The position numbers were made by a program, and so were the translations under genes. From contig NZ_SOGN01000005.1 of the NCBI RefSeq assembly GCF_004403395.1, positions 1 through 56,031 on the forward strand: a stretch of 56,031 bases of DNA, in the 5' to 3' direction. This DNA comes from Cryobacterium cheniae. GTDB lineage: Bacteria; Actinomycetota; Actinomycetes; Actinomycetales; Microbacteriaceae. Positions 40,014 through 50,011 of this stretch are shown piece after piece (positions within the stretch are counted from its first letter, which is position 1; each line of letters opens with the position of its first letter). The notes beneath the pieces were generated by a model that was not told the DNA's origin, ran no database searches, and worked only from the letters and a program-made list of their open reading frames with translations.

Positions 40014-40095
40014 CGCAGTCGCGTCCCCTGCCGTGCCCGAGGCCACGGCGCGTAACACGGAGCTGCGCGGCGCGAGGCCCGGTTAAGCTGGGCCG

Positions 40096-43000
40096 ATGAG
40101 CGAACCCCGTGCACACGACGCCACGCAATCCGACGCCGTGCGCCCGGTCCGCGCCCAGGCCCTGCTGGACGCGCTGGCCAAGCGGGTCGTCATCGCCGAC
40201 GGCGCCATGGGTACCATGCTGCAGGAACACAACCCCACCCTCCAGGACTACCAGCAGCTCGAGGGCTGCAACGAGATCCTGAACGTCACCCGGCCCGACA
40301 TGATCGAGGCCATCCACGATGCCTACCTCGAGACCGGCATCGACGCGGTGGAGAGCAACACCTTCGGCGCGAACTGGTCGAACCTCTCCGACTACAACAT
40401 TGAAGACCGCATCGAAGAGCTCGCCCGCCGGGGAGCGGAAATCGCCCGGACGAGCGTGGACGCCTTCGAGGCCCGCGACGGCCGCATGCGCTGGGTGCTC
40501 GGCTCGATGGGCCCCGGCACAAAACTGCCGAGCCTCGGCCACACCACCTACGCGCACCTCAAGGCGACCTTCGCCGAGCAGGCGCGGGGTCTCATCCGCG
40601 GCGGCGCCGATGCCTTCCTGATCGAGACCTCCCAGGACCTGCTGCAGACCAAGTCCGCCGTGAACGGGTGCAAACAGGCGATTGCGGAGACGGGCATCCG
40701 TCTGCCGATCTTCACCCTGGTCACGGTCGAGACCACCGGCACCATGCTGATGGGCAGCGAGATCGGCGCGGCGCTCACGGCCCTCGAGCCGCTCGGCATC
40801 GACGCGATCGGCCTCAACTGCGCCACCGGACCGACCGAGATGAGCGAGCACCTCCGCCACCTCTCCAAGTACTCGCACGTTCCCGTCATGTGCATGCCGA
40901 ACGCCGGCCTGCCCCAGCTGACCGCCACCGGGGCGAGCTACCCGCTCACCCCCGACCAGCTGGCCACGGCGCACGAGCAGTTCGTCAAGGAGTTCGGCCT
41001 GGGTCTGGTCGGCGGATGCTGCGGCACCACCCCCGCGCATCTGAAAGCCGTCGTCGACCGGCTCCGGGGCACGCCCGTTCTGGCCCGTCGGATCGAGGAG
41101 GATCCCGGCGTCGCCAGCCTCTACCAGCACGTCAGCTTCGACCAGGACGCCGCGTTCCTGGCGATCGGGGAACGCACCAACGCCAACGGGTCCCGGGCGT
41201 TCCGCGACGCCATGCTCGAGGAACGCTGGGACGACTGCGTCGACATCGCCCGCGCGCAGGTGCGGGACGGCGCCCACCTGCTCGACGTCTGCATCGACTA
41301 CGTCGGACGGGACGGCGTCGCCGACATCCGCCAGGTGGTCTCCCGGCTCGCCAGCGCCTCCACCCTGCCGCTCGTCGTCGACTCCACCGAGCCCGCGGTG
41401 CTGCAGGCCGGCATGGAACTCATCGGCGGCCGCCCGGTCGTCAACTCCGTCAACTTCGAGGACGGTGAGGGCCTGGGCTCCCGCTTCGGCCGCATCATGC
41501 CCTTGGTCAAGGAGCACGGCGCCGCCGTGATCGCCCTGACCATCGACGAGGAGGGCCAGGCCCGCACCGCGGAGCACAAGGTGCGCATCGCCACCCGGCT
41601 GGTCGAGACCCTCGTGCATGAGTGGGGCATGCGGGTCGAGGACATCATCGTGGACGCCCTCACCTTCCCGATCGCCACCGGCCAGGAGGAGACCCGCCGG
41701 GACGGGATCGAGACGATCGAGGCGATCCGCCGGATCAAGGCCCTCTACCCGGGCATCCACACCACCCTCGGGGTCTCGAACGTGTCGTTCGGCCTGAACC
41801 CCGCGGCCCGGTCGGTGCTCAACTCGGTGTTCCTGCACGAGGCCACCGAGGCCGGGCTCGACTCCGCGATCGTCAACTCGGCCAAGATCGTGCCGCTGGC
41901 CTCCGTGCCGGACGACCGGCGCAAGGTGGCGCTCGACCTGGTCTGGGACCGCCGCGAATACGACGCCGACGGCAACCTCAGCTACGACCCGCTGGCGGCC
42001 CTGCTCGACCTGTTCGCCGGGGTGGACTCGGCCGCGCTGAAAGACGAGCGCGCCGCCGAGCTCGCGGCCCTGCCGGTGGGCGAACGCCTCGAGCGCCGCA
42101 TCATCGACGGCGAGGCCAAGGGGCTCGAGGGTGACCTCGACCTCGCGCGCGCCGGCGGGCAGAGCGCCCTCGACATCGTCAACGTGCACCTCCTGGCCGG
42201 CATGCAGGTGGTGGGCGCCCGGTTCGGCAGCGGCGAGATGCAGCTGCCGTTCGTGCTGCAGTCGGCCGAGGTGATGAAGACCGCCGTCGCGCTGCTGGAA
42301 CCCCACATGGAGAAGACCATGGCGGCCGGCAAGGGCACGATGGTGCTGGCCACGGTCCGCGGCGACGTGCACGACATCGGCAAGAACCTGGTCGACATCA
42401 TCCTGACCAACAACGGCTACGACGTGATCAACATCGGCATCAAGAAGACGATCACCGAGATCATCCAGGCGGCCGAGGAACACAATGCAGACGTGATCGG
42501 CATGAGCGGGCTACTCGTCAAGTCCACCGTGGTGATGAAGGAGAACCTGCTCGAGCTGAACAGTCGCGGGCTGGCCGGCCGGTGGCCGGTGATCCTCGGC
42601 GGCGCGGCCCTGACCCGGGCCTACGTCGAGGAGGACCTCGCCGAGCTGTTCGAGGGAACCGTGCGCTACGCGCGGGATGCCTTCGAGGGCCTGGCGCTGA
42701 TGGAACCGCTGGTCGCCGTCGCCCGGGGCGCCGACCCGGCATCCGTGGGTCTGCCGCCGCTCAAGAAACGCATCCACAAGCGCAGCCTGCTCACCGTTAC
42801 CGAACAGGGCGCCATGCCGGCCCGCTCGGATGTGGCCACCGACAACCCCGTACCCGTGCCGCCGTTCTGGGGCACCCGCATCGTCAAGGGGATCGCCCTG
42901 GCCGAGTACTCCGCGTTCCTCGACGAACGGGCCACGTTCATGGGGCAGTGGGGTCTGAAGCCCGGCCGCGGTGACGACGGCAGGAGCTACCAGGACCTGG

Positions 43001-43710
43001 CCCTGACAGAGGGCCGGCCCCGGCTGCGCTACTGGCTCGACCGCATCCTCGGCGAGGGAATCCTCGACGCCTCCGTCGCCTACGGCTACTTCCCCGCCCA
43101 CAGCGAGGGAAACGACCTGGTCGTGCTGCACCACGGCGACGACCCCGCGGGCGTGCTGGGCGTGCCCGGCCTGCTCGCCCCCGACGGCGGCTCGGGCGGC
43201 GCCGTGGGGAGCGAGCGCCTGCGCTTCTCCTTCCCCCGCCAGCGCCGGGACCGGCACCTGTGCCTGGCCGACTTCGTCAGGCCGCACGGTTCAGGTCAGA
43301 CGGATGTCGTCGCCCTCCAGCTGGTCACGGCCGGCGCGAACGTCGACACGGTCACCGCGAAGCTCTTCGCCGAGAACAGGTACCGCGACTACATGGAGCT
43401 GAACGGGCTGACCATGCAGCTCACCGAGGCGCTCGCCGAATACTGGCACTCCCGGGTGCGGGAAGAGCTCGGCCTGGGCGCCGAGGACCCGGCCGAGCTG
43501 GCCGGCATGTTCAAGCTCGAGTACCGCGGCGCCCGATTCTCGCTCGGCTACCCGGCCTGCCCCGAGATGGAGGACCGCCGCAAGGTCGCCCGGCTGCTCA
43601 GGCCCGAGCGGATGGGCGTGGTCCTGTCGGAGGAGCTGCAGCTGCACCCGGAGCAGTCGACGGATGCGTTCGTGTTCCACCACCCGGAAGCGAAGTACTT
43701 CTCGGTGTAG
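40096..43710 (+). CDS. metH: Cobalamin-dependent methionine synthase
   Basis: 1204 aa, complete four-module enzyme. The homocysteine domain (about 30-340) has the zinc cysteines in GGCCGTTP and GLNCATGP; the methyltetrahydrofolate-binding domain follows (about 360-620); the B12 domain contains the lower-ligand motif DVHDIGKNL; and the C-terminal AdoMet activation domain reads YWHSRVREELGL and RGARFSLGYPACPEM. It transfers a methyl group from methyl-THF to homocysteine through cobalamin. No cobalamin riboswitch is recognisable in the 82 bp upstream. Its 3' end overlaps the convergent ECF S-component gene, whose operon probably imports its cofactor. Confidence 0.95.
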   Translation: MSEPRAHDATQSDAVRPVRAQALLDALAKRVVIADGAMGTMLQEHNPTLQDYQQLEGCNEILNVTRPDMIEAIHDAYLETGIDAVESNTFGANWSNLSDYNIEDRIEELARRGAEIARTSVDAFEARDGRMRWVLGSMGPGTKLPSLGHTTYAHLKATFAEQARGLIRGGADAFLIETSQDLLQTKSAVNGCKQAIAETGIRLPIFTLVTVETTGTMLMGSEIGAALTALEPLGIDAIGLNCATGPTEMSEHLRHLSKYSHVPVMCMPNAGLPQLTATGASYPLTPDQLATAHEQFVKEFGLGLVGGCCGTTPAHLKAVVDRLRGTPVLARRIEEDPGVASLYQHVSFDQDAAFLAIGERTNANGSRAFRDAMLEERWDDCVDIARAQVRDGAHLLDVCIDYVGRDGVADIRQVVSRLASASTLPLVVDSTEPAVLQAGMELIGGRPVVNSVNFEDGEGLGSRFGRIMPLVKEHGAAVIALTIDEEGQARTAEHKVRIATRLVETLVHEWGMRVEDIIVDALTFPIATGQEETRRDGIETIEAIRRIKALYPGIHTTLGVSNVSFGLNPAARSVLNSVFLHEATEAGLDSAIVNSAKIVPLASVPDDRRKVALDLVWDRREYDADGNLSYDPLAALLDLFAGVDSAALKDERAAELAALPVGERLERRIIDGEAKGLEGDLDLARAGGQSALDIVNVHLLAGMQVVGARFGSGEMQLPFVLQSAEVMKTAVALLEPHMEKTMAAGKGTMVLATVRGDVHDIGKNLVDIILTNNGYDVINIGIKKTITEIIQAAEEHNADVIGMSGLLVKSTVVMKENLLELNSRGLAGRWPVILGGAALTRAYVEEDLAELFEGTVRYARDAFEGLALMEPLVAVARGADPASVGLPPLKKRIHKRSLLTVTEQGAMPARSDVATDNPVPVPPFWGTRIVKGIALAEYSAFLDERATFMGQWGLKPGRGDDGRSYQDLALTEGRPRLRYWLDRILGEGILDASVAYGYFPAHSEGNDLVVLHHGDDPAGVLGVPGLLAPDGGSGGAVGSERLRFSFPRQRRDRHLCLADFVRPHGSGQTDVVALQLVTAGANVDTVTAKLFAENRYRDYMELNGLTMQLTEALAEYWHSRVREELGLGAEDPAELAGMFKLEYRGARFSLGYPACPEMEDRRKVARLLRPERMGVVLSEELQLHPEQSTDAFVFHHPEAKYFSV

Positions 43711-44485
43711 CGGTTCTGGCTGGCGCCGGCCTGCTCGCCCGGCCCAGCTTCGCCCGGCGCAGCGCGGCCAGGGCAGCCGGGCCCACCAGCACGATCCCGG
43801 CCGTGGTGGTGATGGCGCGCACGGTGTCCCAGGTGAGCGTGGAGGTCACGAGTGTGTACAGGGCGAAGGATGCGAGGTTCTCGCCGAACGGGGCCGCCGC
43901 CGCATAGGAGATGTCGGTGCCCGACCCCACGGCGAACGGCCAGAACCAGAGATTCATGACGAGTCCGAACAGGTACGACGCCACGATGCCGTAGGCCGCC
44001 AGGGCCGCGATTTCGAGCCGGACAGATCGGATGCGCGGCAGCAGCGCCGCCCCCGCTCCCACCCAGCCGCAGGCGAACATCTGGAACGGGGTCCACGGGC
44101 CGAACCCACCCCACAGGACCGAGGACACCGCGATGGTGAGCAGGCCGAGCAGGAACCCGAAGCGGGCACCGTAGGCGCGCCCGGCCAGGATCAGCAGGAT
44201 GAAGACGGCCTCGACCCCGCCCACCCCGGTGCCCGCGATCCGCACCGCGGCGCCGACGGCGGAGAGCACCCCGAGCAGGGCCACGGTCTTGGCCGTGTAC
44301 ATTTCCCGGTCGAGGGTCAGGGCGAGGGCCACGATCAGGGCCGGCACGAGGGCGAAGGCCACGATCGGGGCGGCCGCCTGGGCGTGTTCGGGCAGCGCCG
44401 AGGCGAAGAACGGCCAGGCGAAGCCCGCGGCGGCGAGGAGGCTGCCGCCGCCGAGCACCCAGGCCGTCCAACCGGTGCGCCTCAT
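43598..44485 (-). CDS. ECF transporter S component (putative cobalamin)
   Basis: 295 aa with about seven hydrophobic helices; the GGVEAVFILLILAGRAYGARFGFLLGLL segment is typical of ECF substrate-binding proteins. The last 37 or so codons lie opposite the end of metH and form a disordered Pro/Thr/Ala tail. The start overlaps the stop of the fused T-A-A gene by 4 nt (ATGA), so the three genes are coupled. Adjacent to MetH and a transcobalamin-like lipoprotein, it most likely binds B12; riboflavin or another vitamin remains possible. Confidence 0.8.
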   Translation of the reverse strand: MRRTGWTAWVLGGGSLLAAAGFAWPFFASALPEHAQAAAPIVAFALVPALIVALALTLDREMYTAKTVALLGVLSAVGAAVRIAGTGVGGVEAVFILLILAGRAYGARFGFLLGLLTIAVSSVLWGGFGPWTPFQMFACGWVGAGAALLPRIRSVRLEIAALAAYGIVASYLFGLVMNLWFWPFAVGSGTDISYAAAAPFGENLASFALYTLVTSTLTWDTVRAITTTAGIVLVGPAALAALRRAKLGRASRPAPARTATPRSTSLPGGGTRTHPSTAPGAAAAPPTGPRPSARA

Positions 44486-46491
44486 GGCCGCACCGGTTCC
44501 GGTTCGGCCCGGAGACGACCGGCGGCCAGGACGACCGTCCTCGTCGCCAGGGACCGGGCGAAGTCGCGGTCGTGGGTGGCGAACATGACCGCCGTGGCGG
44601 CATTCGACGCGCGGAGCAACGCGGCGGCCACCAGCATCCGGGCCCCCGGGTCGAGGCCGCGCGTCGGTTCGTCCACCAGCAGCACCCGTGGCTCGGCGGC
44701 CAGTTGGATGGCCATGACCAGGCAGAGGCGTTCGCCGGCCGACAGGTCACGCGGATGCCGCCGCATCAGGTGCGCCGCCTCCAGAACGGTGCCGAGCCCG
44801 AGCAGGGTCGCGAACCGCACCGCGGTCCCGGCCTCGGACCCTGTCCTGGTCCCGCTCGCGGCCGTCAGCCGGCGGTCGGCCCGGCGGCACTCCGCGGCCA
44901 CCGTGACGGCGAAGAGCAGGTCGTCGAAATTCTCCGGAACCAGGGCCACGGCCGTGCGGCGATCACGGGGGCGCAGCTCGGCCACGTCCCGTCCGGCCAC
45001 GATCACGCTCCCGCGCACCGCCGAAAGCGCGATCGCGCGAAGCAGGCTGCTCTTGCCCGCGCCATTCCGCCCCGCCAGTGCCACCAGGTCGCCGGCCGAG
45101 AGGTCGAGCGACACGTCGTCGACCACACGCTCGGTCCCGTGCAGAACGGTGAGGTGACGGATGCTCGCGAGCGGTCCAACAGGCGCGGCGGCGGCCAGGA
45201 TCACGGTGCTCCCACCCGGCAGCGCCGCAGTCTCCGCCCCGGCCGGCGCACGCGGCCGCTCGCCGGGGCCGAATGCATGCACGCGCGCCCCACGGAGCTC
45301 GAGCCAGGCATCCGCCGCGCCCACCCACTCCCGGGTGTTGTGCTCGGCGACCACGACGCACACCCGGGCCCGGTGGGCCAGGCGTTCGAGCACCCGCACC
45401 ACGCGTTCCCGGGCCGGGGAGTCGAGGTCGGCCAGCGGCTCGTCCACGAGCAGCAGGATCGGCCGGTTGATCAGGGCGGCGCCGATGGCCACCAGACTGG
45501 CCTCGCCGGCCGAGAGCGCTTCGATGCCGCGGCCGAGCAGGTGGGAGATCTGCAGGAGCTCGGCCACCTCGTGCACCCGCTGTTCCACGATCAGGGGGGC
45601 GACGCCGCGCACCGCGAGGGCGAAGCCGATCTCATCCTGCACGGTTTCGGCCACGAACGAGAGCCGCACGTTCTGGGTGACGAGTCCGACGAAGCCGGCC
45701 GTTTCCCGCGGGGGAGTGGCGGCGCGGTCGGCGCCGCCCACCTCGATCCATCCGTGCTGGCGGCCGTCGTCGAAGTGTTGGAAGAGCCCGCTCATGCTGT
45801 GCAGCAGGCTGGTCTTGCCCGATCCGGTCGACCCGACGATCACCGTCAGCGTGCCGGGCGCCAGGTCGAGGGTGAGCCCCCCGAGATGCCAGGCGTGCTC
45901 GTCCCCGCCGGGGCCCTCGAAGCCGAGGGCGGCATCCGTCATCACCACGGGCCTCGCGCACACGGCGGGGGCGGCCCGCGTGGCGGCGAACCCGCGCACT
46001 TCCATCGACGCGGCCAGGCAGAGCGCCCGCTCCACGGTCTGTTCGAAGACGGGCACGAGCAACGACGGCGTCGACCGTTCGCCGCGCAGTGTGCCGGCCG
46101 TGCGCACGCGGCGCACCGATTCGATCAGTGCCGGGAACGTCGCCCAGGCGATCACCAGTGACCGCGACAGGGCGCGGAGCGGGCCCCGGTTGGCGCCGCG
46201 GGCGAAGAAGCGCCGCACGTCCACGAGCGCGTTGAGCACCCCGAACCCGAGAATCACCAGGGCGACGGGCAGCGCGCTCAGGGCCGCCTGTGCGAGGCCT
46301 CCGGTGGTGACGGGTCCGAGCAGCGCGATGTGGTGAAACGGCCCGCCGAGCGGCAGGCGCGGCAGGTCGAGCAGCAGCAGGCCGCCACCGGATGCCCCGC
46401 CGAAGGCCACCCGGTAGAGCACCCGGAAGCCCACGAACGCCACGGCGAGCAGCGCCGCCGCGCGCAGAGGAGCAAACCGGAAGCGGAACAC
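44482..46491 (-). CDS. Fused ECF transporter protein (EcfT-EcfA-EcfA')
   Basis: 669 aa. Residues 1 to about 205 are an EcfT transmembrane domain ending in the coupling motif SMEVRGF. Two ATPase domains follow: the first has Walker A VGSTGSGKTS, signature LSAGEASLVA and Walker B ILLLVDEP; the second has AGRNGAGKSS, LSAGERLCLV and VLLVDEPTRG. Normally these are three separate proteins, so this is a one-chain energising module. The GTG start overlaps the stop of the lipoprotein gene by 1 nt (TAGTG). It would power vitamin uptake with the S component at 43598-44485. Confidence 0.88.
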   Translation of the reverse strand: MFRFRFAPLRAAALLAVAFVGFRVLYRVAFGGASGGGLLLLDLPRLPLGGPFHHIALLGPVTTGGLAQAALSALPVALVILGFGVLNALVDVRRFFARGANRGPLRALSRSLVIAWATFPALIESVRRVRTAGTLRGERSTPSLLVPVFEQTVERALCLAASMEVRGFAATRAAPAVCARPVVMTDAALGFEGPGGDEHAWHLGGLTLDLAPGTLTVIVGSTGSGKTSLLHSMSGLFQHFDDGRQHGWIEVGGADRAATPPRETAGFVGLVTQNVRLSFVAETVQDEIGFALAVRGVAPLIVEQRVHEVAELLQISHLLGRGIEALSAGEASLVAIGAALINRPILLLVDEPLADLDSPARERVVRVLERLAHRARVCVVVAEHNTREWVGAADAWLELRGARVHAFGPGERPRAPAGAETAALPGGSTVILAAAAPVGPLASIRHLTVLHGTERVVDDVSLDLSAGDLVALAGRNGAGKSSLLRAIALSAVRGSVIVAGRDVAELRPRDRRTAVALVPENFDDLLFAVTVAAECRRADRRLTAASGTRTGSEAGTAVRFATLLGLGTVLEAAHLMRRHPRDLSAGERLCLVMAIQLAAEPRVLLVDEPTRGLDPGARMLVAAALLRASNAATAVMFATHDRDFARSLATRTVVLAAGRLRAEPEPVRP

Positions 46492-47030
46492 TAGCGTCCG
46501 GGGGTGGGCGTCTCGGTGCCGGTCGTGAAGACGAGTCCGACGGACTGGCCCGCCTCAAGCTCCAGGCTGCCGAGGCCCTTTTGGGCGTACTCCCAGTCCG
46601 CGTCGGCGGTGGGCTTGATCCAGAGCGCCCAGTAGGCGGCGGCGGCGGGCATGGACTGGCAGGATTCGATGAAGGGGGGCTCGCCCGCCACGTCGATGGT
46701 TTCGTCGGCGGCCGGGCGGTCATTGACACGGCAGACCACCTGGTCACCCCACTCCAGGGTGCCCTCGGTCGTCACGCCGGAGGTCTCCATAACCGTGCTC
46801 GCCGCGATCGTCTCGGCCGCGCCGGTGTCGACGCAGTCCGTGATGCCGGGGGTGTCGAGCGCGCCGAAGTCGACGACGACGCTCACGCCGGCACAGGACC
46901 CGTCGGCGGGAGCCGGCGTGGCCGTGGCGGAGGCGGCAGGGGTGCCGTCGGTCTCGGGAACGCCGGTGGCGCATCCGCTCAACACCAGCGCCCCCATCAG
47001 GGTCAGGGTGGCGAGTGCAGTCAGCTTCAT
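46491..47030 (-). CDS. Lipoprotein with transcobalamin-like (DUF4430) domain
   Basis: 179 aa. The signal peptide ends in LSGC (lipidated C20), followed by an Ala/Thr/Pro spacer and a domain with VVVDFGAL, a central VVCRVNDRPA and the aromatic YWALWIK motif, in the style of DUF4430/transcobalamin C-terminal domains. It is the first gene of the ECF operon. ECF importers usually need no extracellular binding protein, so a surface B12 catcher here is notable. The domain call is from motif texture only. Confidence 0.78.
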   Translation of the reverse strand: MKLTALATLTLMGALVLSGCATGVPETDGTPAASATATPAPADGSCAGVSVVVDFGALDTPGITDCVDTGAAETIAASTVMETSGVTTEGTLEWGDQVVCRVNDRPAADETIDVAGEPPFIESCQSMPAAAAYWALWIKPTADADWEYAQKGLGSLELEAGQSVGLVFTTGTETPTPGR

Positions 47031-47202
47031 GCGCTCAAGAATACCGAGCGCCTAGCGCCCTCCCGTCTCTGTTACGCGCCGCGACCGGGGCACCGGGTGT
47101 TCACCGGGCCGACACCCGCTGGAAACCGAACGACCACCGCCCGCCAGACGGCTCGAATACGGTCGATGGCGATTCACCCACACCTCACGAAGGAGTCGCA
47201 CC

Positions 47203-48444
47203 GTGCGTAACAAGATCGCCGTCTTTGCCATCACCGCCACGGCCACTGCCACCGCAGTCGTCGGCATCGCCCCCGCCGCGCTCGCCGCGAGCGGTCCGTT
47301 CGATTTCGTGCCCCTCGCCGGTTCCGCCTACGGCATGGGCAGCACCGACTGGACTCAGCCGTACCTGGTTCCGGAGGGCTTCACCCAGACCCTCGTTCAG
47401 GACGAGACCGTGCTCGACGTCTACCCCGGCGTCGACGACCTGCACGACATGAACACGCAAAACGAGACCGGTGTCCAGGCCGGCCGTTACCTCTACAACA
47501 CCTACGAGGTCGGCGCGAACGGCGCCGTGGCCGTGACCGATCTGAAGACCGGTGCGACCCGTCTCATCGCGCAGAACGTGGACTGGAACCGGCTCGACGG
47601 CATCCGCTGGACCCCGTGGGGCAGCCTGCTCGTCACGGAGGAGACCACCGGCGGCAAGGTCTTCGAACTGTTCCTGGCGAAGAACGACCCGACCACGGTC
47701 GAGCGTATCGAGGAACGCACCGAGCTCGGCGCCCTCCGCCACGAGGGCATCGACGTCGCGGCCGACGGCTCGGTCATCGTCATCGACGAGCTCAACGGCG
47801 GCTCGATCTTCAAGTTCGTGCCGACCGTTCGCGGCGACCTGTCCACGGGACAGCTGCACGCCCTCAAGATCACCGGGCTGACGGATGCCGCGCAGAAGTG
47901 GAACCCGGCCACCTTCACCGAGAAGGTGGGCGCCTTCGAATGGGTGGCCCTCGACCAGGCGCAGGTTCGGGTCGACGCGGATGCCGCGGCCAACGAGGTC
48001 GGCGCCACCGAGTTCGGCCGCCCGGAAGACGTCGAGATCATCGGCCAGACCCTCTACGTGGCCAACACCTCCGAGGAGCGCGTGGTCGCGATCGACCTCT
48101 CGAAGCTCACCGTCAGCAGCTTCGTCGAGGCCGGCGTGAACGTGCCGGTCGAGGACAAGGCCGCCGGGGTCAGCGGGTTCAACAACCCGGACAACCTGGC
48201 CGAGGGTCCCGACGGCGCCCTCTGGATCACGGAAGACAACAGCTTCAGCGACATCTTCCGGGCCGGCAAGGATCTCGACCGCGACGGAGCGTCCGACAAC
48301 GTCGAACTCTTCGCCTCCCTGACGGACGAAGGTGCCGAGACAACCGGGATTTACTTCGGCAAGAACCCGAAGGAGCTGTTCGCTTCGGTGCAGCACCCCG
48401 ACAAGGACCTCGCCGACGGCATCTGGAAGATCACGCGAGACTAG
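47203..48444 (+). CDS. Secreted PhoX/DUF839-like protein
   Basis: 413 aa. A Sec-type signal peptide ends near APAALAAS. The remainder is a beta-propeller-like PhoX/DUF839 protein: DDLHDMNTQNETGVQAGRYLYNTYEVG, WTPWGSLLVTEETTGG and NNPDNLAEGPDGALWITEDN carry the acidic residues expected for Ca/Fe sites. True PhoX enzymes are Tat-exported alkaline phosphatases; this one lacks twin arginines and is shorter, so phosphatase activity is plausible but unproven. GTG 47203 has an AAGGAG site. Confidence 0.82.
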   Translation: MRNKIAVFAITATATATAVVGIAPAALAASGPFDFVPLAGSAYGMGSTDWTQPYLVPEGFTQTLVQDETVLDVYPGVDDLHDMNTQNETGVQAGRYLYNTYEVGANGAVAVTDLKTGATRLIAQNVDWNRLDGIRWTPWGSLLVTEETTGGKVFELFLAKNDPTTVERIEERTELGALRHEGIDVAADGSVIVIDELNGGSIFKFVPTVRGDLSTGQLHALKITGLTDAAQKWNPATFTEKVGAFEWVALDQAQVRVDADAAANEVGATEFGRPEDVEIIGQTLYVANTSEERVVAIDLSKLTVSSFVEAGVNVPVEDKAAGVSGFNNPDNLAEGPDGALWITEDNSFSDIFRAGKDLDRDGASDNVELFASLTDEGAETTGIYFGKNPKELFASVQHPDKDLADGIWKITRD

Positions 48445-48461
48445 TCACACGCGGAGGCAGG

Positions 48462-49931
48462 CTATTGCAGGGCCGAGGTCAGCCGGGCGAGGCCGTCGAG
48501 CACGGTCTTGCTGCGGGGCTCGTTGTTCCAGTCCATAAGCGTCAGTTCCCGGCTGATCTCCCGGTAGCCTGCCTCCACCTCCCGCATCTGGTCGACGAAC
48601 GTGCGTCCGCGCACCATCAGGGAGACCTCGAGGTTGAGGGTGAACGAACGGATGTCCATATTGCTCGACCCGATCACGGCCACATCGTCATCGATCGAGA
48701 AATGCTTGGAATGCAGAATGTACGGCGCCGGGTAAAGCCAGATCCGCACTCCCGCCTCCAGAAGCGCCCCGTAGTAGGAGCGCTGGGCGTGGTACACCGA
48801 CGCCTGGTCGCCGATCTCAGAGACGAAGAGCTGCACGTCGAGGCCCCTCTGGCGTGAGGATGTGATGGCATACATCATCGCCTCGTCCGGCACGAAGTAC
48901 GGGCTCGTGATGATGATGCGCTCCTGCGCGGAGTACAGCAGCGCGAGAAAGAGACGCAGGTTGTTCTCGCCCTCGAAGCCGGGGCCGCTGGGCACGACCT
49001 GGCAGTCCAGCGCCTGTGCGGATGTGTCCCTCAGCACAGTGTCGGGAGGCAGGCGTTCGTTCAGGAGGTCGTCCGTTTCGCTGTACCAGTCCGAGAGGAA
49101 GACCGCGTTGATCCCGCCGACCACGGGCCCGGTCACCCGCGTCACCAGCTCCTGCCATTGCAGGCCGCGCTTGAGGTTCCTCTCCGCGAGGTAGCTGCGG
49201 TCGATCAGATTCTGCGAGCCCATATACGCCACCCGGCCGTCGACGACGACGATCTTGCGGTGGTTGCGCAGGTCGGGGCGCTGATACTTGCCCTTGAACG
49301 GTTGCACGGGGAGCAGGAAGGTCCACTCTGCTCCGATCCGGTCCAGCTCGGCGAACGTCTCCTTGTGGCCGACGGTGCGAATGGATGCCACGTGGTCCAG
49401 CAGGACCCGCACCCGCACGCCGCGCTTGACGGCCGTTTCCATGGCCGCGAAGAAGTGCTTCGTGGTGTCGTCGAACGAGACGATGTAGAACTCCACGTGC
49501 ACGAACTCCCGCGCGGTGTCGATGTCGGCGGCCATCGCGTCGATGGAGGCGTTGTAGTCCCCGATCAGTGCCGCGTGGTTGCCTCCCACCATGGGCACGG
49601 CGCCCAGGTGGCGGTTGAGCGCGACCACCCTGGCGAACCACGGCGGCCAGGAGTCCCGGTTGGAGACGAGATCCGTCGTCGGGGCAGCGTCGGAGATCAT
49701 CGTGTTGATCTCCTGCTGCTTCTCCCGGCGTTTCCGGGGCAGCTTGGGGCTCCCGAGCAGCAGGAAGAAGAAAATCCCCACGAAGGGGATGAAGAAGATG
49801 GCCAGCAGCCAGGCCATCGCCGCCGTCGGTTTGCGATCGCGGGGAATGATGATGAGCGCCGCGATACGGATGGCCAGGTCGACCAGCAGCAGGATCGCGC
49901 TGACCAGAATGGTTGTGTCTTGTGGGTCCAT
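48462..49931 (-). CDS. cls: Cardiolipin synthase (phospholipase D family)
   Basis: 489 aa. Two N-terminal membrane helices (about 7-27 and 37-58) are followed by two HKD catalytic motifs: NHRKIVVVDGRVAYMGSQN and HSKHFSIDDDVAVIGSSN. It condenses two phosphatidylglycerol molecules to cardiolipin at the membrane. I chose ATG 49931, whose product MDPQDTTILVSAILLLVDL begins directly with the first helix; the upstream ATG at 49973 would add 14 charged residues. Confidence 0.93.
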   Translation of the reverse strand: MDPQDTTILVSAILLLVDLAIRIAALIIIPRDRKPTAAMAWLLAIFFIPFVGIFFFLLLGSPKLPRKRREKQQEINTMISDAAPTTDLVSNRDSWPPWFARVVALNRHLGAVPMVGGNHAALIGDYNASIDAMAADIDTAREFVHVEFYIVSFDDTTKHFFAAMETAVKRGVRVRVLLDHVASIRTVGHKETFAELDRIGAEWTFLLPVQPFKGKYQRPDLRNHRKIVVVDGRVAYMGSQNLIDRSYLAERNLKRGLQWQELVTRVTGPVVGGINAVFLSDWYSETDDLLNERLPPDTVLRDTSAQALDCQVVPSGPGFEGENNLRLFLALLYSAQERIIITSPYFVPDEAMMYAITSSRQRGLDVQLFVSEIGDQASVYHAQRSYYGALLEAGVRIWLYPAPYILHSKHFSIDDDVAVIGSSNMDIRSFTLNLEVSLMVRGRTFVDQMREVEAGYREISRELTLMDWNNEPRSKTVLDGLARLTSALQ

Positions 49932-50011
49932 TGTCTGCACTCTCCCCAGGCCGTGGCGTCGAAAAGCTGCCATGAATGTAGCGCGGGTGAGGCGTTGAGG
50001 TGCAGGTCGGC

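Noticed and set aside
40014..40095. Possible cobalamin or SAM riboswitch upstream of metH
   Set aside because: Only 82 bp separate the genes and no B12-box or SAM-type core could be found.
39964..42483. 839-aa minus-strand frame opposite metH
   Set aside because: Low-complexity shadow of metH codons, no recognisable motif, while the opposite strand encodes all four MetH modules.
43664..45157. 497-aa plus-strand frame opposite the ECF genes
   Set aside because: Shadow frame rich in Gly, Arg and Glu; the minus-strand ATPase motifs are unambiguous.
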